DNA from: an uncultured Gemmataceae bacterium | Lineage (GTDB): Bacteria > Planctomycetota > Planctomycetia > Gemmatales > Gemmataceae | Reading direction: 5' to 3' | Assembly (NCBI GenBank): GCA_937949245.1 | Contig: CALEEC010000040.1 | Location: forward strand, 1 to 41,518 | DNA: 41,518 nt | Shown: positions 1 to 7,399 of the stretch, in pieces | Layout of the letters: every line of letters starts with the position of its first letter | Position numbering within the stretch: the first letter of the stretch is position 1 | Program-made: the position numbers and the translations under genes | Notes under the pieces: model-generated | Seen by the model: only the letters and a program-made list of their open reading frames with translations | Told to the model about the DNA's origin: nothing | The model's database searches: none

Positions 1-300
1 GGGCGACTCCCCGCCCCAGAAGCGACACATGCGAATTTCTTCGCGTCCCGCATGGACAATCACCAAACGTCCCGGATCGATGATCAACGGCCAAAACTTA
101 TCCAACGAACCGATCCCCAGCGGATCGATCAAGAACAACGCACTTTCCGTGGCGATTTGCACGAGGCACAATTGCGGTTGATAACGGTCTTCGCCGATGA
201 ATTCGGTATCCAGTCCGATGCGTGGCGAACGCGCGATGGCTTCTAGGCATGCCGGAAGGTCGGCCGCTCTTTGAACGACAATCTCAGGCAATGCAAGCAT
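1..300 (-). CDS. rnd: Ribonuclease D (DEDD 3'-5' exonuclease), N-terminal part, truncated by window edge
   Basis: Translating the minus strand from the ATG at 298-300 gives 100 uninterrupted codons that run off the window start. The protein begins MLALPEIVVQRAADL and contains IGLDTEFIGEDRYQPQLCLV, the Exo I motif of RNase D (D-x-E with Asp and Glu as metal ligands). This is followed by QIATESALFLIDPLG, as in the RNase D/3'-5' exonuclease family. RNase D trims the 3' ends of tRNA and other structured RNAs in the cytoplasm. The C-terminal two thirds, including Exo II/III and the HRDC domain, lie outside the window. A G-rich stretch (AAGGTGGGG on the minus strand, 306-314) precedes the ATG and could be the ribosome-binding site. 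It lies in a small hairpin (CCCCA/TGGGG, 306-318). Confidence 0.88.
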   Translation of the reverse strand, partial: MLALPEIVVQRAADLPACLEAIARSPRIGLDTEFIGEDRYQPQLCLVQIATESALFLIDPLGIGSLDKFWPLIIDPGRLVIVHAGREEIRMCRFWGGESP

Positions 301-322
301 GACCACCCCACCTTGGGGAACC

Positions 323-359
323 TAATTGTCAAAAAGGAGAGGTTCACTATCGACAATTA
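323..359. promoter_or_regulatory. Perfect 8-bp dyad upstream of rnd
   Basis: TAATTGTC (323-330) and its exact reverse complement GACAATTA (352-359) are separated by 21 bp in the 87-bp gap between the P450 stop and the rnd start. The arms are AT-rich and the spacing suits a protein-bound operator or a long-looped stem in the rnd leader. No T-run follows, so an intrinsic terminator is unlikely. Confidence 0.3.
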
Positions 360-387
360 ACGCTTAGCGAGGGCGAGTTTTTCTATG

Positions 388-1767
388 TCAGTTTCCATGC
401 TTTTCGTTGGCCCGCAGATGGACATGTAGACCGTTCTCCGGGCGTAACGTCACCGCAGGCCAGATGCGTACCGGACGATCCGCCTGCAATGCGAAGCGGA
501 ACCGTCGGCCAATCGTGGCCACAATCAGCGGTAACTCCATGAGCGCGAAGTGATTACCGATGCATGTGCGTGGTCCGCCGCCGAAGGGGAAGTAGGCATA
601 TTTGGGCAACCGCTTGATGAATCCGTCGTTCCAGCGTTCTGGACGGAAAGTTTCGGCGTCGGCGTAGAAGCGTTCATCGCGGTGGACGACCCAGGGACTC
701 ATTAGCAGCGTGGTTCCCTTGCGAATGGGGTGGCCGGCAATGATGCAGTCTGCGCAGGCTTCGCGACCAATCAGGTACGCTGGGGGGAAGAAACGCAAGG
801 CTTCGTAGATCACATTCCGCGTGTAAGGCAAATGTTCGAGGTCGTCGGCTGTCACAGGACGATCGCCCAACACGCGACGCCATTCGTCCTGCAGTTGTTC
901 TGCCACTTGCGGATGCTGTGCCAACAGATACCAGGTCCAGCACAAGGCATTGGCTGTCGTGCCGTGACCGGCGAGGAACAAAGTCATGACCTCGTCCCGC
1001 AATTGTTGTTCGCTCATGCCGCTGCCATCGACTTCGTCGCGAGCGTGCAGCAAGACGGACAGCAGATCGTCTCCCTGGGGACTATTCCTGCTACGACGTT
1101 CCGCGATCAGTTGGGTGATGATGCGTTCGATGTGTTGGATCGATCGACGCAGACGCACATTGCTGAGGGTCGGCAGCCACAACGGCAGGGGCAAGAAACG
1201 CCCAAAACGCGAATTGCTCTCTCGCAACGCCACGCGCAGACTGTGGAACACGCCGGCAGCATCCGCAGACGGGTCGGTGTCGAACAAGGTCTTGCAGGCG
1301 ATGGCTAAGGTCAAATGCGACATCTCCGCGTGCAATTCGCGTGCTTGGCCGTCTTGCCAAGCGGCGATGTGACGTTCGGCGAATTCGACCATTGTCGCTG
1401 CGTAACGAGCGACTCGCCGGGGGACAAACAGCGGTTGCATCAATTTCCGCTGCTGTGTCCATCGCTCCCCCTCGGCCGTCAGCAAGCCTTCTCCCAGGAT
1501 CGGACGGAAGAAACGCAAGGCGTAATGTTTCCGCATCCATCGGCTTTGGCGAACCAATACTTCCTCGATGGCGTCGGGATGGCTAAGCAAAACGATTCTT
1601 TTCGGGCCGAGGCGAAAGTAGGCGAAATCGCCTTGTTCGCGGGCGCAGCGCGTCAAGAAGCCGAGTCGATCGCGATTGAACTCGGCCAGGTGTCCCCAAA
1701 ACCAGTGCCCCCGTGGGACGCGTTGCAGTGTGGGCATCGCCGCGACTTGCTCTCGGATCGGAAACAT
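388..1767 (-). CDS. Cytochrome P450
   Basis: A haem-thiolate monooxygenase of about 459 residues. All P450 signatures are present: the I-helix oxygen-binding motif AGHGTT, the K-helix ExxR in EALRFFPPAY, the PERW motif (FRPERWNDGF), and the haem-binding loop FPFGGGPRTCIG with the cysteine ligand. No membrane anchor is evident, so it is probably soluble and dependent on a separate ferredoxin/reductase, which is not seen here. Substrate cannot be read from the sequence. The reading frame stays open upstream to an ATG at 1863, but the extra 32 residues have no P450 similarity and atypical codon use. I prefer the ATG at 1767 (MFPIREQ); MPTLQRVPRG at 1737 is also possible. No start has a good Shine-Dalgarno sequence. 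A TATACT hexamer lies about 20 bp before the 1767 start. The gene is divergent from the DUF1559 gene. Confidence 0.93.
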   Translation of the reverse strand: MFPIREQVAAMPTLQRVPRGHWFWGHLAEFNRDRLGFLTRCAREQGDFAYFRLGPKRIVLLSHPDAIEEVLVRQSRWMRKHYALRFFRPILGEGLLTAEGERWTQQRKLMQPLFVPRRVARYAATMVEFAERHIAAWQDGQARELHAEMSHLTLAIACKTLFDTDPSADAAGVFHSLRVALRESNSRFGRFLPLPLWLPTLSNVRLRRSIQHIERIITQLIAERRSRNSPQGDDLLSVLLHARDEVDGSGMSEQQLRDEVMTLFLAGHGTTANALCWTWYLLAQHPQVAEQLQDEWRRVLGDRPVTADDLEHLPYTRNVIYEALRFFPPAYLIGREACADCIIAGHPIRKGTTLLMSPWVVHRDERFYADAETFRPERWNDGFIKRLPKYAYFPFGGGPRTCIGNHFALMELPLIVATIGRRFRFALQADRPVRIWPAVTLRPENGLHVHLRANEKHGN

Positions 1768-1898
1768 CGTGCAATATCTGGTATTCAGTATAGGGCTTTC
1801 GGAGAAGATCGGCCAAAGGTTATTGCCAACGCAGTCTGCAAACGGGCGTAGAACTTCGTTCATCCACTTGAGCCTATAGAATTCTTGGAATAACTCGG

Positions 1899-1920
1899 TA
1901 TAATCATTTCGGAATCATTT
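1899..1920 (+). promoter_or_regulatory. Candidate -10 element and overlapping direct repeat upstream of DUF1559 gene
   Basis: A perfect TATAAT lies at 1899-1904, 37 bp before the DUF1559 start codon. No good -35 is at the usual distance. AATCATTT occurs twice with an 11-bp period (1902-1909 and 1913-1920), overlapping the -10 and expected start point, which could be a regulator site. Confidence 0.35.
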
Positions 1921-1940
1921 TGCACCGGGAGACTATTGCT

Positions 1941-2648
1941 ATGTTCGGCCGGCACAGTTGGGGGCGACGCCTAGGATTTACGCTGATCGAATTACTCGTG
2001 GTCATCGCCATCATTGCGGTACTGATCGGCCTGCTGCTGCCCGCGGTGCAGAAGGTGCGGGAAGCGGCGCAACGCCTCCGTTGTCAGAACAATCTCAAGC
2101 AGATCGGCTTGGCCATTCACAATTTTGCCGATGTCAACAACGGCCGATTTCCCGAATCGAGCCACACGGTAGGGGTGGACATTCACAAAGCGTGGGTGTA
2201 CACCTTGGCCCCTTATCTGGAGAACGTGGACCAAATCCGCATTTGCCCTGCCGACCCGAAAGCCCAAGAACGCCTCGCGGCCAAATCGACCAGTTATGTC
2301 ATGAACGAATACATCGTGGTTCCTGGTCCAGATTCGGTCCTCAACTTGTACCAAATGCGTGCGACGTCGCGAAGCATCATCGTGTTCACGATCTCCGACC
2401 AAAAAGGCGTCTCGGCATACAACGATCATACGCATTCGTATGGCTGGTTTTTGGTTCCCGCCTTGGCCTGGACGCGGATTTGCCAGGACATTCAACCGGA
2501 TCGCTTTGGGGGATCGCCTACGTCGACCAATCGGGCAGCGGGGACGGCCAACTATCTGTATGCGGATGGCCATGTGGAATCGATCCCCGGTCAGCAGATC
2601 AAACAATGGGCCGACACCGGCTTCAATTTTGCCAAACCCGCAGAGTAA
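1941..2648 (+). CDS. DUF1559 domain protein (planctomycete pseudopilin-like)
   Basis: A 235-residue protein with a type IV pilin-like N-terminus: a short basic leader ([11 protein letters not shown]) and the prepilin site [10 protein letters not shown], followed by a hydrophobic helix ([16 protein letters not shown]) and the DUF1559 signature [20 protein letters not shown]. The C-terminal H-x-DG-type motif is seen as [10 protein letters not shown]. The prepilin peptidase would cleave after the Gly, and the protein is expected at the cell surface or in a pseudopilus-like assembly. Planctomycetes carry many such paralogues and their exact role is unknown. This copy is shorter than the usual length of about 300 residues or more. 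The ATG at 1941 has GGGAG 9 bp upstream; a TTG at 1920 in frame is less likely. Confidence 0.93.
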   Translation: MFGRHSWGRRLGFTLIELLVVIAIIAVLIGLLLPAVQKVREAAQRLRCQNNLKQIGLAIHNFADVNNGRFPESSHTVGVDIHKAWVYTLAPYLENVDQIRICPADPKAQERLAAKSTSYVMNEYIVVPGPDSVLNLYQMRATSRSIIVFTISDQKGVSAYNDHTHSYGWFLVPALAWTRICQDIQPDRFGGSPTSTNRAAGTANYLYADGHVESIPGQQIKQWADTGFNFAKPAE

Positions 2649-2740
2649 ACCACGCAATGCGGCTGCAACTGCAGAATCCACCACGCTGATGGTGCCAAGC
2701 CACGAAGTGGGATGACACAATGAGGCGAAGCCAGGGGGCT

Positions 2741-2802
2741 ACAACGCGATTTTGCCAGATCCCTAGAATAGACAACACCATTTTGCCAGCTCACGGGGTA
2801 AG
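2741..2802 (+). repeat. Two 31-bp imperfect tandem units echoing the end of the DUF1559 gene
   Basis: Units 2741-2771 and 2772-2802 match at about 22 of 31 positions and share ATTTTGCCAG. The same ATTTTGCCA core opens the last 23 bp of the DUF1559 coding region (2626-2648), and each unit also carries a stop-like TAG/TAA at the equivalent place. They may be remnants of duplicated 3' gene ends. Confidence 0.4.
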
Positions 2803-2811
2803 ACAACGCGA

Positions 2812-2874
2812 AAAGCTCGATGGTTCTCCGAAAATTCTGCTGAAATTCTCCAAGTTCCCGAAAAATCGAGCTTT
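2812..2874. other. 10-bp perfect inverted repeat with 43-nt loop
   Basis: AAAGCTCGAT (2812-2821) pairs exactly with ATCGAGCTTT (2865-2874). The loop holds AAATTCT twice. It lies between the DUF1559 gene and the first FG-GAP gene, and the 3' arm runs into a pyrimidine-rich tract. It could be a transcript 3'-end structure for the DUF1559 gene or a leader element of the next gene. Confidence 0.35.
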
Positions 2875-2983
2875 CTCCTCTTGTCGATTGTCACTCAGTG
2901 GGCTTAAATGATTTCTATGGGGTAATACGATATTTCATGCAGAGCTAACCAGATTCACTCATGCTCTTTGGGCCGAGGTCACG

Positions 2984-5215
2984 ATGTCGCACTCTGTCGC
3001 ATGTGGTAGTCATCGTCCATTGTCCCCCGAACGACTGCGGTTGCTCGTCTTGGAAGATCGCACCACCCCGACGTTTTTCAATCCGGTCTACAACACGGAA
3101 CACGTCGATTTACGTTTCGACTATGTCGGTGGGTCATGGGCGTTGCAGTCATACAACGGCGATACGAACGCTCTTTCGCCTGCGGGTAAGGCGCTGCATT
3201 ACGCTGCCCCGGCCGCCAAGGTGATTCGCCCCAGCGATGCTAAATGGAACTTTCTCGGCGTATCTGCAGGGGCACCCGTGTATGTCCTACCGCAGACGCA
3301 GAATCCAGCACTGCTGTATTTGGGAGCCTCCGCTGAGGGAACTGCTCCGTCATCACTGAAAGCCTGGTTGCCCAGCGATCCGCGGGTCAGTGCCACGACC
3401 GAATGGATTCGGGTTGATGTGGTCGGCTTTCGTGGACCGGGGCAGATGTCGGTTTACGATGTCGATTCCGGAGGCAATCCGCGGGTGTGGATAGCCACAG
3501 CTGACGGCTTGTCAGTCCAAGATCTGCTGTTCGTACCTGCGGGGGGACACCTGCATTTCAACTGGGCGTTCACCGCACGCGGGGTCTATGAGTTGGACGT
3601 GCACGCGACGGCATACCTCGGCCCTGGCCAGACCAACCCAACCACCAGCGGCGTTGCGACCTACTTCTTCTCAGTCGATCCTCCTCCTCCCTCGCAAACC
3701 CTCCCGGCGACGCAGACGACGTTCCTCAACACGCCGATGGCATTCTCGGCCGCGAACAACAATGCTATCACCGTCAGTGCTATCACGACAAGCCCCGCTC
3801 CGTTGCAAGTTCGGCTCGATGCCTTGGGCGGGGTACTCTATCTGGGCGAAAACACCAGTGGAGTCCACATTAAAGCCGGTGCCGAAGGGAGCAATAGCCT
3901 CACCATCGAAGGTAAAGATCATCAGATCAACACGGCCTTGAACGGGTTGGTCTTCAAGCCGGATCCGGGATTCAGTGGAACGGCTCGACTGACCGTGACG
4001 ACGGACGATCAAGGAGCCTACAAACCAGCTCCGAACAATGTCCAATCGGTGGTCGGCGAAGTGACGATTAATGTCAACGGCATCGCTCCGCCGGGGTTCG
4101 TGCCTCCGGGGGTGCGTCCATTGCCGACCGATCCTCCCGGCGACGGGGGTAGCAACGGGGGAGGCATCGGCGGGGGGGGAATGCCTCCCGGTGGAGGAGG
4201 AACCGGCGGAATGCCCTTGCCTCCGCCTCCCAGCAACGCACCGATTTTGCTGAATACCTCCCGCATCGTGGTGCTGGCCAACGATGCCGGTGCCGAGCCG
4301 CGGGTGCGTGTCTTCGATGCGCAGACGGGGGCCGAGTATTACAACTTCCTGGCTTACGAACGGACCTTCCGCGGCGGCGTGCAAGTCGCGGTCGGTGATG
4401 TCAACGGCGATGGCATCCCCGACATCGTGACCGCGGCCGGCAACGGGGGCGGACCTTTGGTCAAAATCTTCGATGGCAAGACGGGAACCCTGCTGCGCGC
4501 GTTTTTCGCTTACAATCCGAGTTTTCGCGGTGGGGTCCAAGTCGCCTTGGGCGATGTCAATCGCGACGAAGTCCCCGATCTGGTCGTCGGAACTGGTAGC
4601 GGCGGGGGACCGCATGTTCGGTTGTTCGATGGGCGCACTGGGGCCGATCTGGGATCGTTCTTCGCCTTCGATCCGGCTTTCCGTGGCGGGGTGAATGTCG
4701 CTTTGGGAGATCTCGACGGTGACGGCTATGCTGACGTGATTGCCGGGGCAGGAGTCGGCGGAGGACCGCATGTGCGGGTCTTCAGCGGTCGCAACGGCCA
4801 ACTGATTGGCAATTTCTTGGCGTATGATCCGAACTTCCGCGGTGGGGTTCACGTTGCGGTGGGCGATGTCCATGCGGATGGCAAGCTCGATCTGATCACC
4901 GGCGCTGGTCCCGGTGGTGGACCTCATGTACGCATCTTTGCCCACGGAACCTTGGCTCCGCTGACCAGTTTCTTCGCGTTCACTCCCGAAGACAACGTTG
5001 GCAAAGCCGCGATGGATGTAGCGTGGTACACGGGGGTCCGCGTGGCTGCGGTCGATCGCCTTGGCACGGGCCGAGCCTCGGTGCTGACCGCGAAAGCCTC
5101 CGGCAAATCCTCCCTGATCGGTTTCTACAATGTGCTAACGGGAATGGAAGAACGCAGCTTCGGTAGCTTGGCCGAGGATACGCTTGTCGGCGTTTACGTC
5201 GGCGGTTCGTGGTAG
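2984..5215 (+). CDS. Surface protein: choice-of-anchor-M-like domain, Ig-like domain, FG-GAP repeats
   Basis: A 743-residue exported protein. The N-terminus has the planctomycete-type motif LVLEDRTTPTF (residues about 20-30) instead of a classical hydrophobic signal. Residues about 35-235 resemble the choice-of-anchor M/actinobacterial surface-anchored domain: VDLRFDYVGGSW, YVLPQTQNPALLYLG, then GGHLHFNWAFTARGVYEL with the conserved HxHxNW motif. Residues about 240-365 look like an Ig/cadherin-like beta domain (LTIEGKDHQINTALNGL). A Gly/Pro-rich linker follows (about 366-420). Four to five FG-GAP/VCBS repeats of about 58 residues come next, each with a calcium-loop motif such as GDVNGDGIPD and the phrase GGGPHVRVF, as in integrin-like propellers. 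GAGG-type ribosome-binding sequence (GAGG, 2975-2978) precedes the ATG. It is paralogous to the next gene. Ligand and partner are unknown; binding of metal or matrix is inferred. Confidence 0.85.
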   Translation: MSHSVACGSHRPLSPERLRLLVLEDRTTPTFFNPVYNTEHVDLRFDYVGGSWALQSYNGDTNALSPAGKALHYAAPAAKVIRPSDAKWNFLGVSAGAPVYVLPQTQNPALLYLGASAEGTAPSSLKAWLPSDPRVSATTEWIRVDVVGFRGPGQMSVYDVDSGGNPRVWIATADGLSVQDLLFVPAGGHLHFNWAFTARGVYELDVHATAYLGPGQTNPTTSGVATYFFSVDPPPPSQTLPATQTTFLNTPMAFSAANNNAITVSAITTSPAPLQVRLDALGGVLYLGENTSGVHIKAGAEGSNSLTIEGKDHQINTALNGLVFKPDPGFSGTARLTVTTDDQGAYKPAPNNVQSVVGEVTINVNGIAPPGFVPPGVRPLPTDPPGDGGSNGGGIGGGGMPPGGGGTGGMPLPPPPSNAPILLNTSRIVVLANDAGAEPRVRVFDAQTGAEYYNFLAYERTFRGGVQVAVGDVNGDGIPDIVTAAGNGGGPLVKIFDGKTGTLLRAFFAYNPSFRGGVQVALGDVNRDEVPDLVVGTGSGGGPHVRLFDGRTGADLGSFFAFDPAFRGGVNVALGDLDGDGYADVIAGAGVGGGPHVRVFSGRNGQLIGNFLAYDPNFRGGVHVAVGDVHADGKLDLITGAGPGGGPHVRIFAHGTLAPLTSFFAFTPEDNVGKAAMDVAWYTGVRVAAVDRLGTGRASVLTAKASGKSSLIGFYNVLTGMEERSFGSLAEDTLVGVYVGGSW

Positions 5216-5227
5216 TTCATGGAATTA

Positions 5228-5259
5228 CCGATCGTCGAAGGCTCGACGATCGGATTTTT
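5228..5259 (+). terminator. Rho-independent terminator of the first FG-GAP gene
   Basis: A perfect 11-bp stem, CCGATCGTCGA (5228-5238) and TCGACGATCGG (5243-5253), encloses an AGGC tetraloop and is followed by ATTTTT. It starts 13 bp after the stop codon, so the two FG-GAP genes are probably transcribed separately. Confidence 0.9.
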
Positions 5260-5342
5260 CAGCAAGGAAATCGTTATATTTTGTAGGATGAGATGCTTAC
5301 AGCGTTTTCCTTGATCTTCTCCCAGAATTCGAGATTCGCATC

Positions 5343-7034
5343 ATGATGACTCGCACGCTTAGTTTTCGCAACCTCGATCTGTTGTCGTTGGAACAACGTC
5401 TGACTCCTCACAGCGACGGAGGCATTGCCGGGGTGTTGTCGCAAGGACACTACGACGTCTTCGAGGTCCACTACGACAACGGACAATTAGAGATCAAGAT
5501 TCACGATCATAGTTCCGGCAAAGATTTTTCGCCCTCGGGAGCGGTGCTGTTTGCCAAACCCGAGTCGAAACAAAGTCGGCCGACTAGTACCGCGTTCGAC
5601 TTCATCGGTGTTGCTGCAGGGCAGCCGGTGTGGATTCTGCCGCAAACCCAGAATCCTAATCTGCTGTATGCAGGAATTGCGTCAGAGACCATCCAAGCAG
5701 GTACTTTCGCTGTTTGGGACACCAAAGACGCACGATTGACGTCCTCAGTGGGCGAATACATTCGCATTGAGTTAGTCGAAGTCGATGGCCCCGGCGCGTT
5801 CTCGCTGTGGAGCAACGATTCGTTCGGCACGCCAACCGCTTGGTTTGCCAGTGCCGATGGCATCGATGCGAAAGACGTGGTGTACACGGAGGTGGGTTCG
5901 CACGATCACTACAATTGGGGCTTCACCGCAGCGGGAACTTACAAGATCCAAGTGCGGGCCACGACCTTTTCGGCAGCTGATCCCAGTCAAGCTATCACGA
6001 GCGAGATTGTCGAATATCGCTTTGATGTCGATGAACTTGGGCCGAACCTCCCGGAACCGACTCCAGTGATTCCTCCTTTCATCGTCGTGGGGGCTGATGC
6101 CGGAGGTGGGCCGAACGTGAGGGTGTTCCATCGCGAAACCGGCCAACTGCTGTCGAGTTTCTTTGCTTATGAAACCACTTTCACCGGGGGCGTCTTAGTT
6201 GCTCAGGGCGACCTCGATGGCGATGGCGTGATGGAAATCGTCACAGTGCCCGGCAACGGTGGTGGGCCGTTGGTCAAAGTCTTCGACATGATGGGCAACC
6301 TGAAAAACGCGTTTTTGGCTCTCGATGCCAAGTTCCGCGGCGGATTGACTGTCGCGACTGGCGATATCGATGGTGACGGCAAAGCGGAAATCCTGATCGG
6401 TACGGGCAACGGCGGTGGACCGATCATTCAGGTGCTCACGGGGCAAGGGAAAAACCTGTTCGGCTTCTTCGCTTACGATGTGAACTTCCGCGGGGGCGTC
6501 AACGTCGCGGCTGGCGATCTCGACGGTGATGGCAAAGCGGAGATCGTCACCGGGGCCGGCATCGGCGGAGGACCGCACGTCCGGGTCTTCGATGCCGCGA
6601 CCAAAGCCGAGTTGCGTAGTTTCTTCCCGTATGATTCCGGCTTCCGCAACGGCGTGTTCGTCGCGACCGGCGATGTCAATGGCGATGGCATCGCGGATAT
6701 CATCACCGGAGCCGGCGTTGGAGGCGGGCCGCACGTTCGGGCTTTCGATTTCAAGTTCAAGATTGAGGTCGCCTTGGCCGATTTCTTCGCCTACGATAGT
6801 AATGCTCGCGGCGGCGTCCGTGTCGCGGGCTTACCGGTCATGCACGACGACCATCAGGGCCATGACCACAATCATGACGATGACCATCATCATCATGGGC
6901 ACATCATCACCTCGTCTGGTCCGGGCGATGCCGTGCTGGTGAAGATCTTCAAGACGGAGTCTGGGCAAGCCACCGAGGAGAAGGCGTTTGCCGCCTTTGA
7001 GCCGCCGTTCCTTGGCGGTGCTTGGGTGGGGTAA
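5343..7034 (+). CDS. Surface protein: choice-of-anchor-M-like domain, FG-GAP repeats and His-rich tract
   Basis: A 563-residue paralogue of the preceding gene. The N-terminus carries LLSLEQRLTP, the same class of planctomycete N-terminal motif. Residues about 30-230 match the anchor-M-like domain of the first protein (YDVFEVHYDNGQLEI, WILPQTQNPNLLYAG, GSHDHYNWGFTAAGTYKI). The Ig-like domain and Gly/Pro linker are missing, and FG-GAP repeats follow directly (about 245-495; GDLDGDGKAEIVTGAG, GGGPHVRVF). Residues about 498-518 form an Asp/His tract with ten His in twenty residues (DNA 6838-6903), a likely zinc, nickel or copper ligand patch. The C-terminus (FLGGAWVG) mirrors the first protein (VYVGGSW). 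ATGs occur at 5343 and 5346, with no strong ribosome-binding site. The anchor-M family is associated in Actinobacteria with metal ABC transporters; a metal role here is inference. Confidence 0.85.
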   Translation: MMTRTLSFRNLDLLSLEQRLTPHSDGGIAGVLSQGHYDVFEVHYDNGQLEIKIHDHSSGKDFSPSGAVLFAKPESKQSRPTSTAFDFIGVAAGQPVWILPQTQNPNLLYAGIASETIQAGTFAVWDTKDARLTSSVGEYIRIELVEVDGPGAFSLWSNDSFGTPTAWFASADGIDAKDVVYTEVGSHDHYNWGFTAAGTYKIQVRATTFSAADPSQAITSEIVEYRFDVDELGPNLPEPTPVIPPFIVVGADAGGGPNVRVFHRETGQLLSSFFAYETTFTGGVLVAQGDLDGDGVMEIVTVPGNGGGPLVKVFDMMGNLKNAFLALDAKFRGGLTVATGDIDGDGKAEILIGTGNGGGPIIQVLTGQGKNLFGFFAYDVNFRGGVNVAAGDLDGDGKAEIVTGAGIGGGPHVRVFDAATKAELRSFFPYDSGFRNGVFVATGDVNGDGIADIITGAGVGGGPHVRAFDFKFKIEVALADFFAYDSNARGGVRVAGLPVMHDDHQGHDHNHDDDHHHHGHIITSSGPGDAVLVKIFKTESGQATEEKAFAAFEPPFLGGAWVG

Positions 7035-7065
7035 AGTTGTGTTCGTTGATGTAGACGGTGCTGTT

Positions 7066-7200
7066 GACCCCGCCCATTTGCGTGGGCGGCTCTCAAGCAA
7101 GAACCGACGATGCGAGTCGTCGGGGTTGCGGCACAAAAGAGCCGACGATGCGAGTCGTCGGGGTTGCATTGAAACCCGCCCACTTGCGTGGGCGGCTCTT
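7066..7200. repeat. Cluster of four REP-like hairpins (two families)
   Basis: Between the convergent FG-GAP and ppdK genes lie four hairpins of identical 7-6-7 geometry. CCGCCCA-N6-TGGGCGG occurs at 7070-7089 and 7176-7195; CCGACGA-N6-TCGTCGG occurs at 7104-7123 and 7142-7161. The outer pair flanks the inner pair. All are bordered by GAGCC-like (or GAACC) and GGGG-like sequence. Copies of the second family recur at 31.8 kb and 35.6 kb. The rest of 7035-7399 holds no gene that I can support. Confidence 0.8.
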
Positions 7201-7344
7201 GAGCGGTTTTCATTGTGGAAGACTCTGCATTCCTGGCAGCACAGCAAACTCGAAACTGCTCAAGCCATTCCTGCATCATCCGGCTGGATCGGTGGTTCAA
7301 GAACCGCTTCAGTCTGCTTCATTCCCGCGAAACAATGGTGGAAG

Positions 7345-7372
7345 GTCCGGTAGACCTACCTGCCTACCGGAC
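7345..7372. other. 9-bp perfect hairpin downstream of ppdK
   Basis: GTCCGGTAG (7345-7353) and CTACCGGAC (7364-7372) pair around a 10-nt loop, 27 bp beyond the ppdK stop. No T-run follows on either strand, so it may be a transcript 3'-end stabiliser rather than a classical intrinsic terminator. Confidence 0.45.
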
Positions 7373-7399
7373 GTGAAGCGAAGCACGAAGTACAGTCGA

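Noticed and set aside
2591-2806. 71-codon minus-strand open frame with repeated VVYS..LAK phrases
   Set aside because: It is created by the 31-bp repeat and the end of the DUF1559 gene read backwards.
3671-4945. 424-codon minus-strand open frame opposite the first FG-GAP gene
   Set aside because: It follows the FG-GAP repeat period and is low complexity; it is the antisense reflection of a strongly protein-like gene.
7066-7200. Possible CRISPR or integron attC sites
   Set aside because: Hairpins lack regular spacers, no cas or integrase genes are present, and the same elements are dispersed elsewhere, which fits REP sequences.
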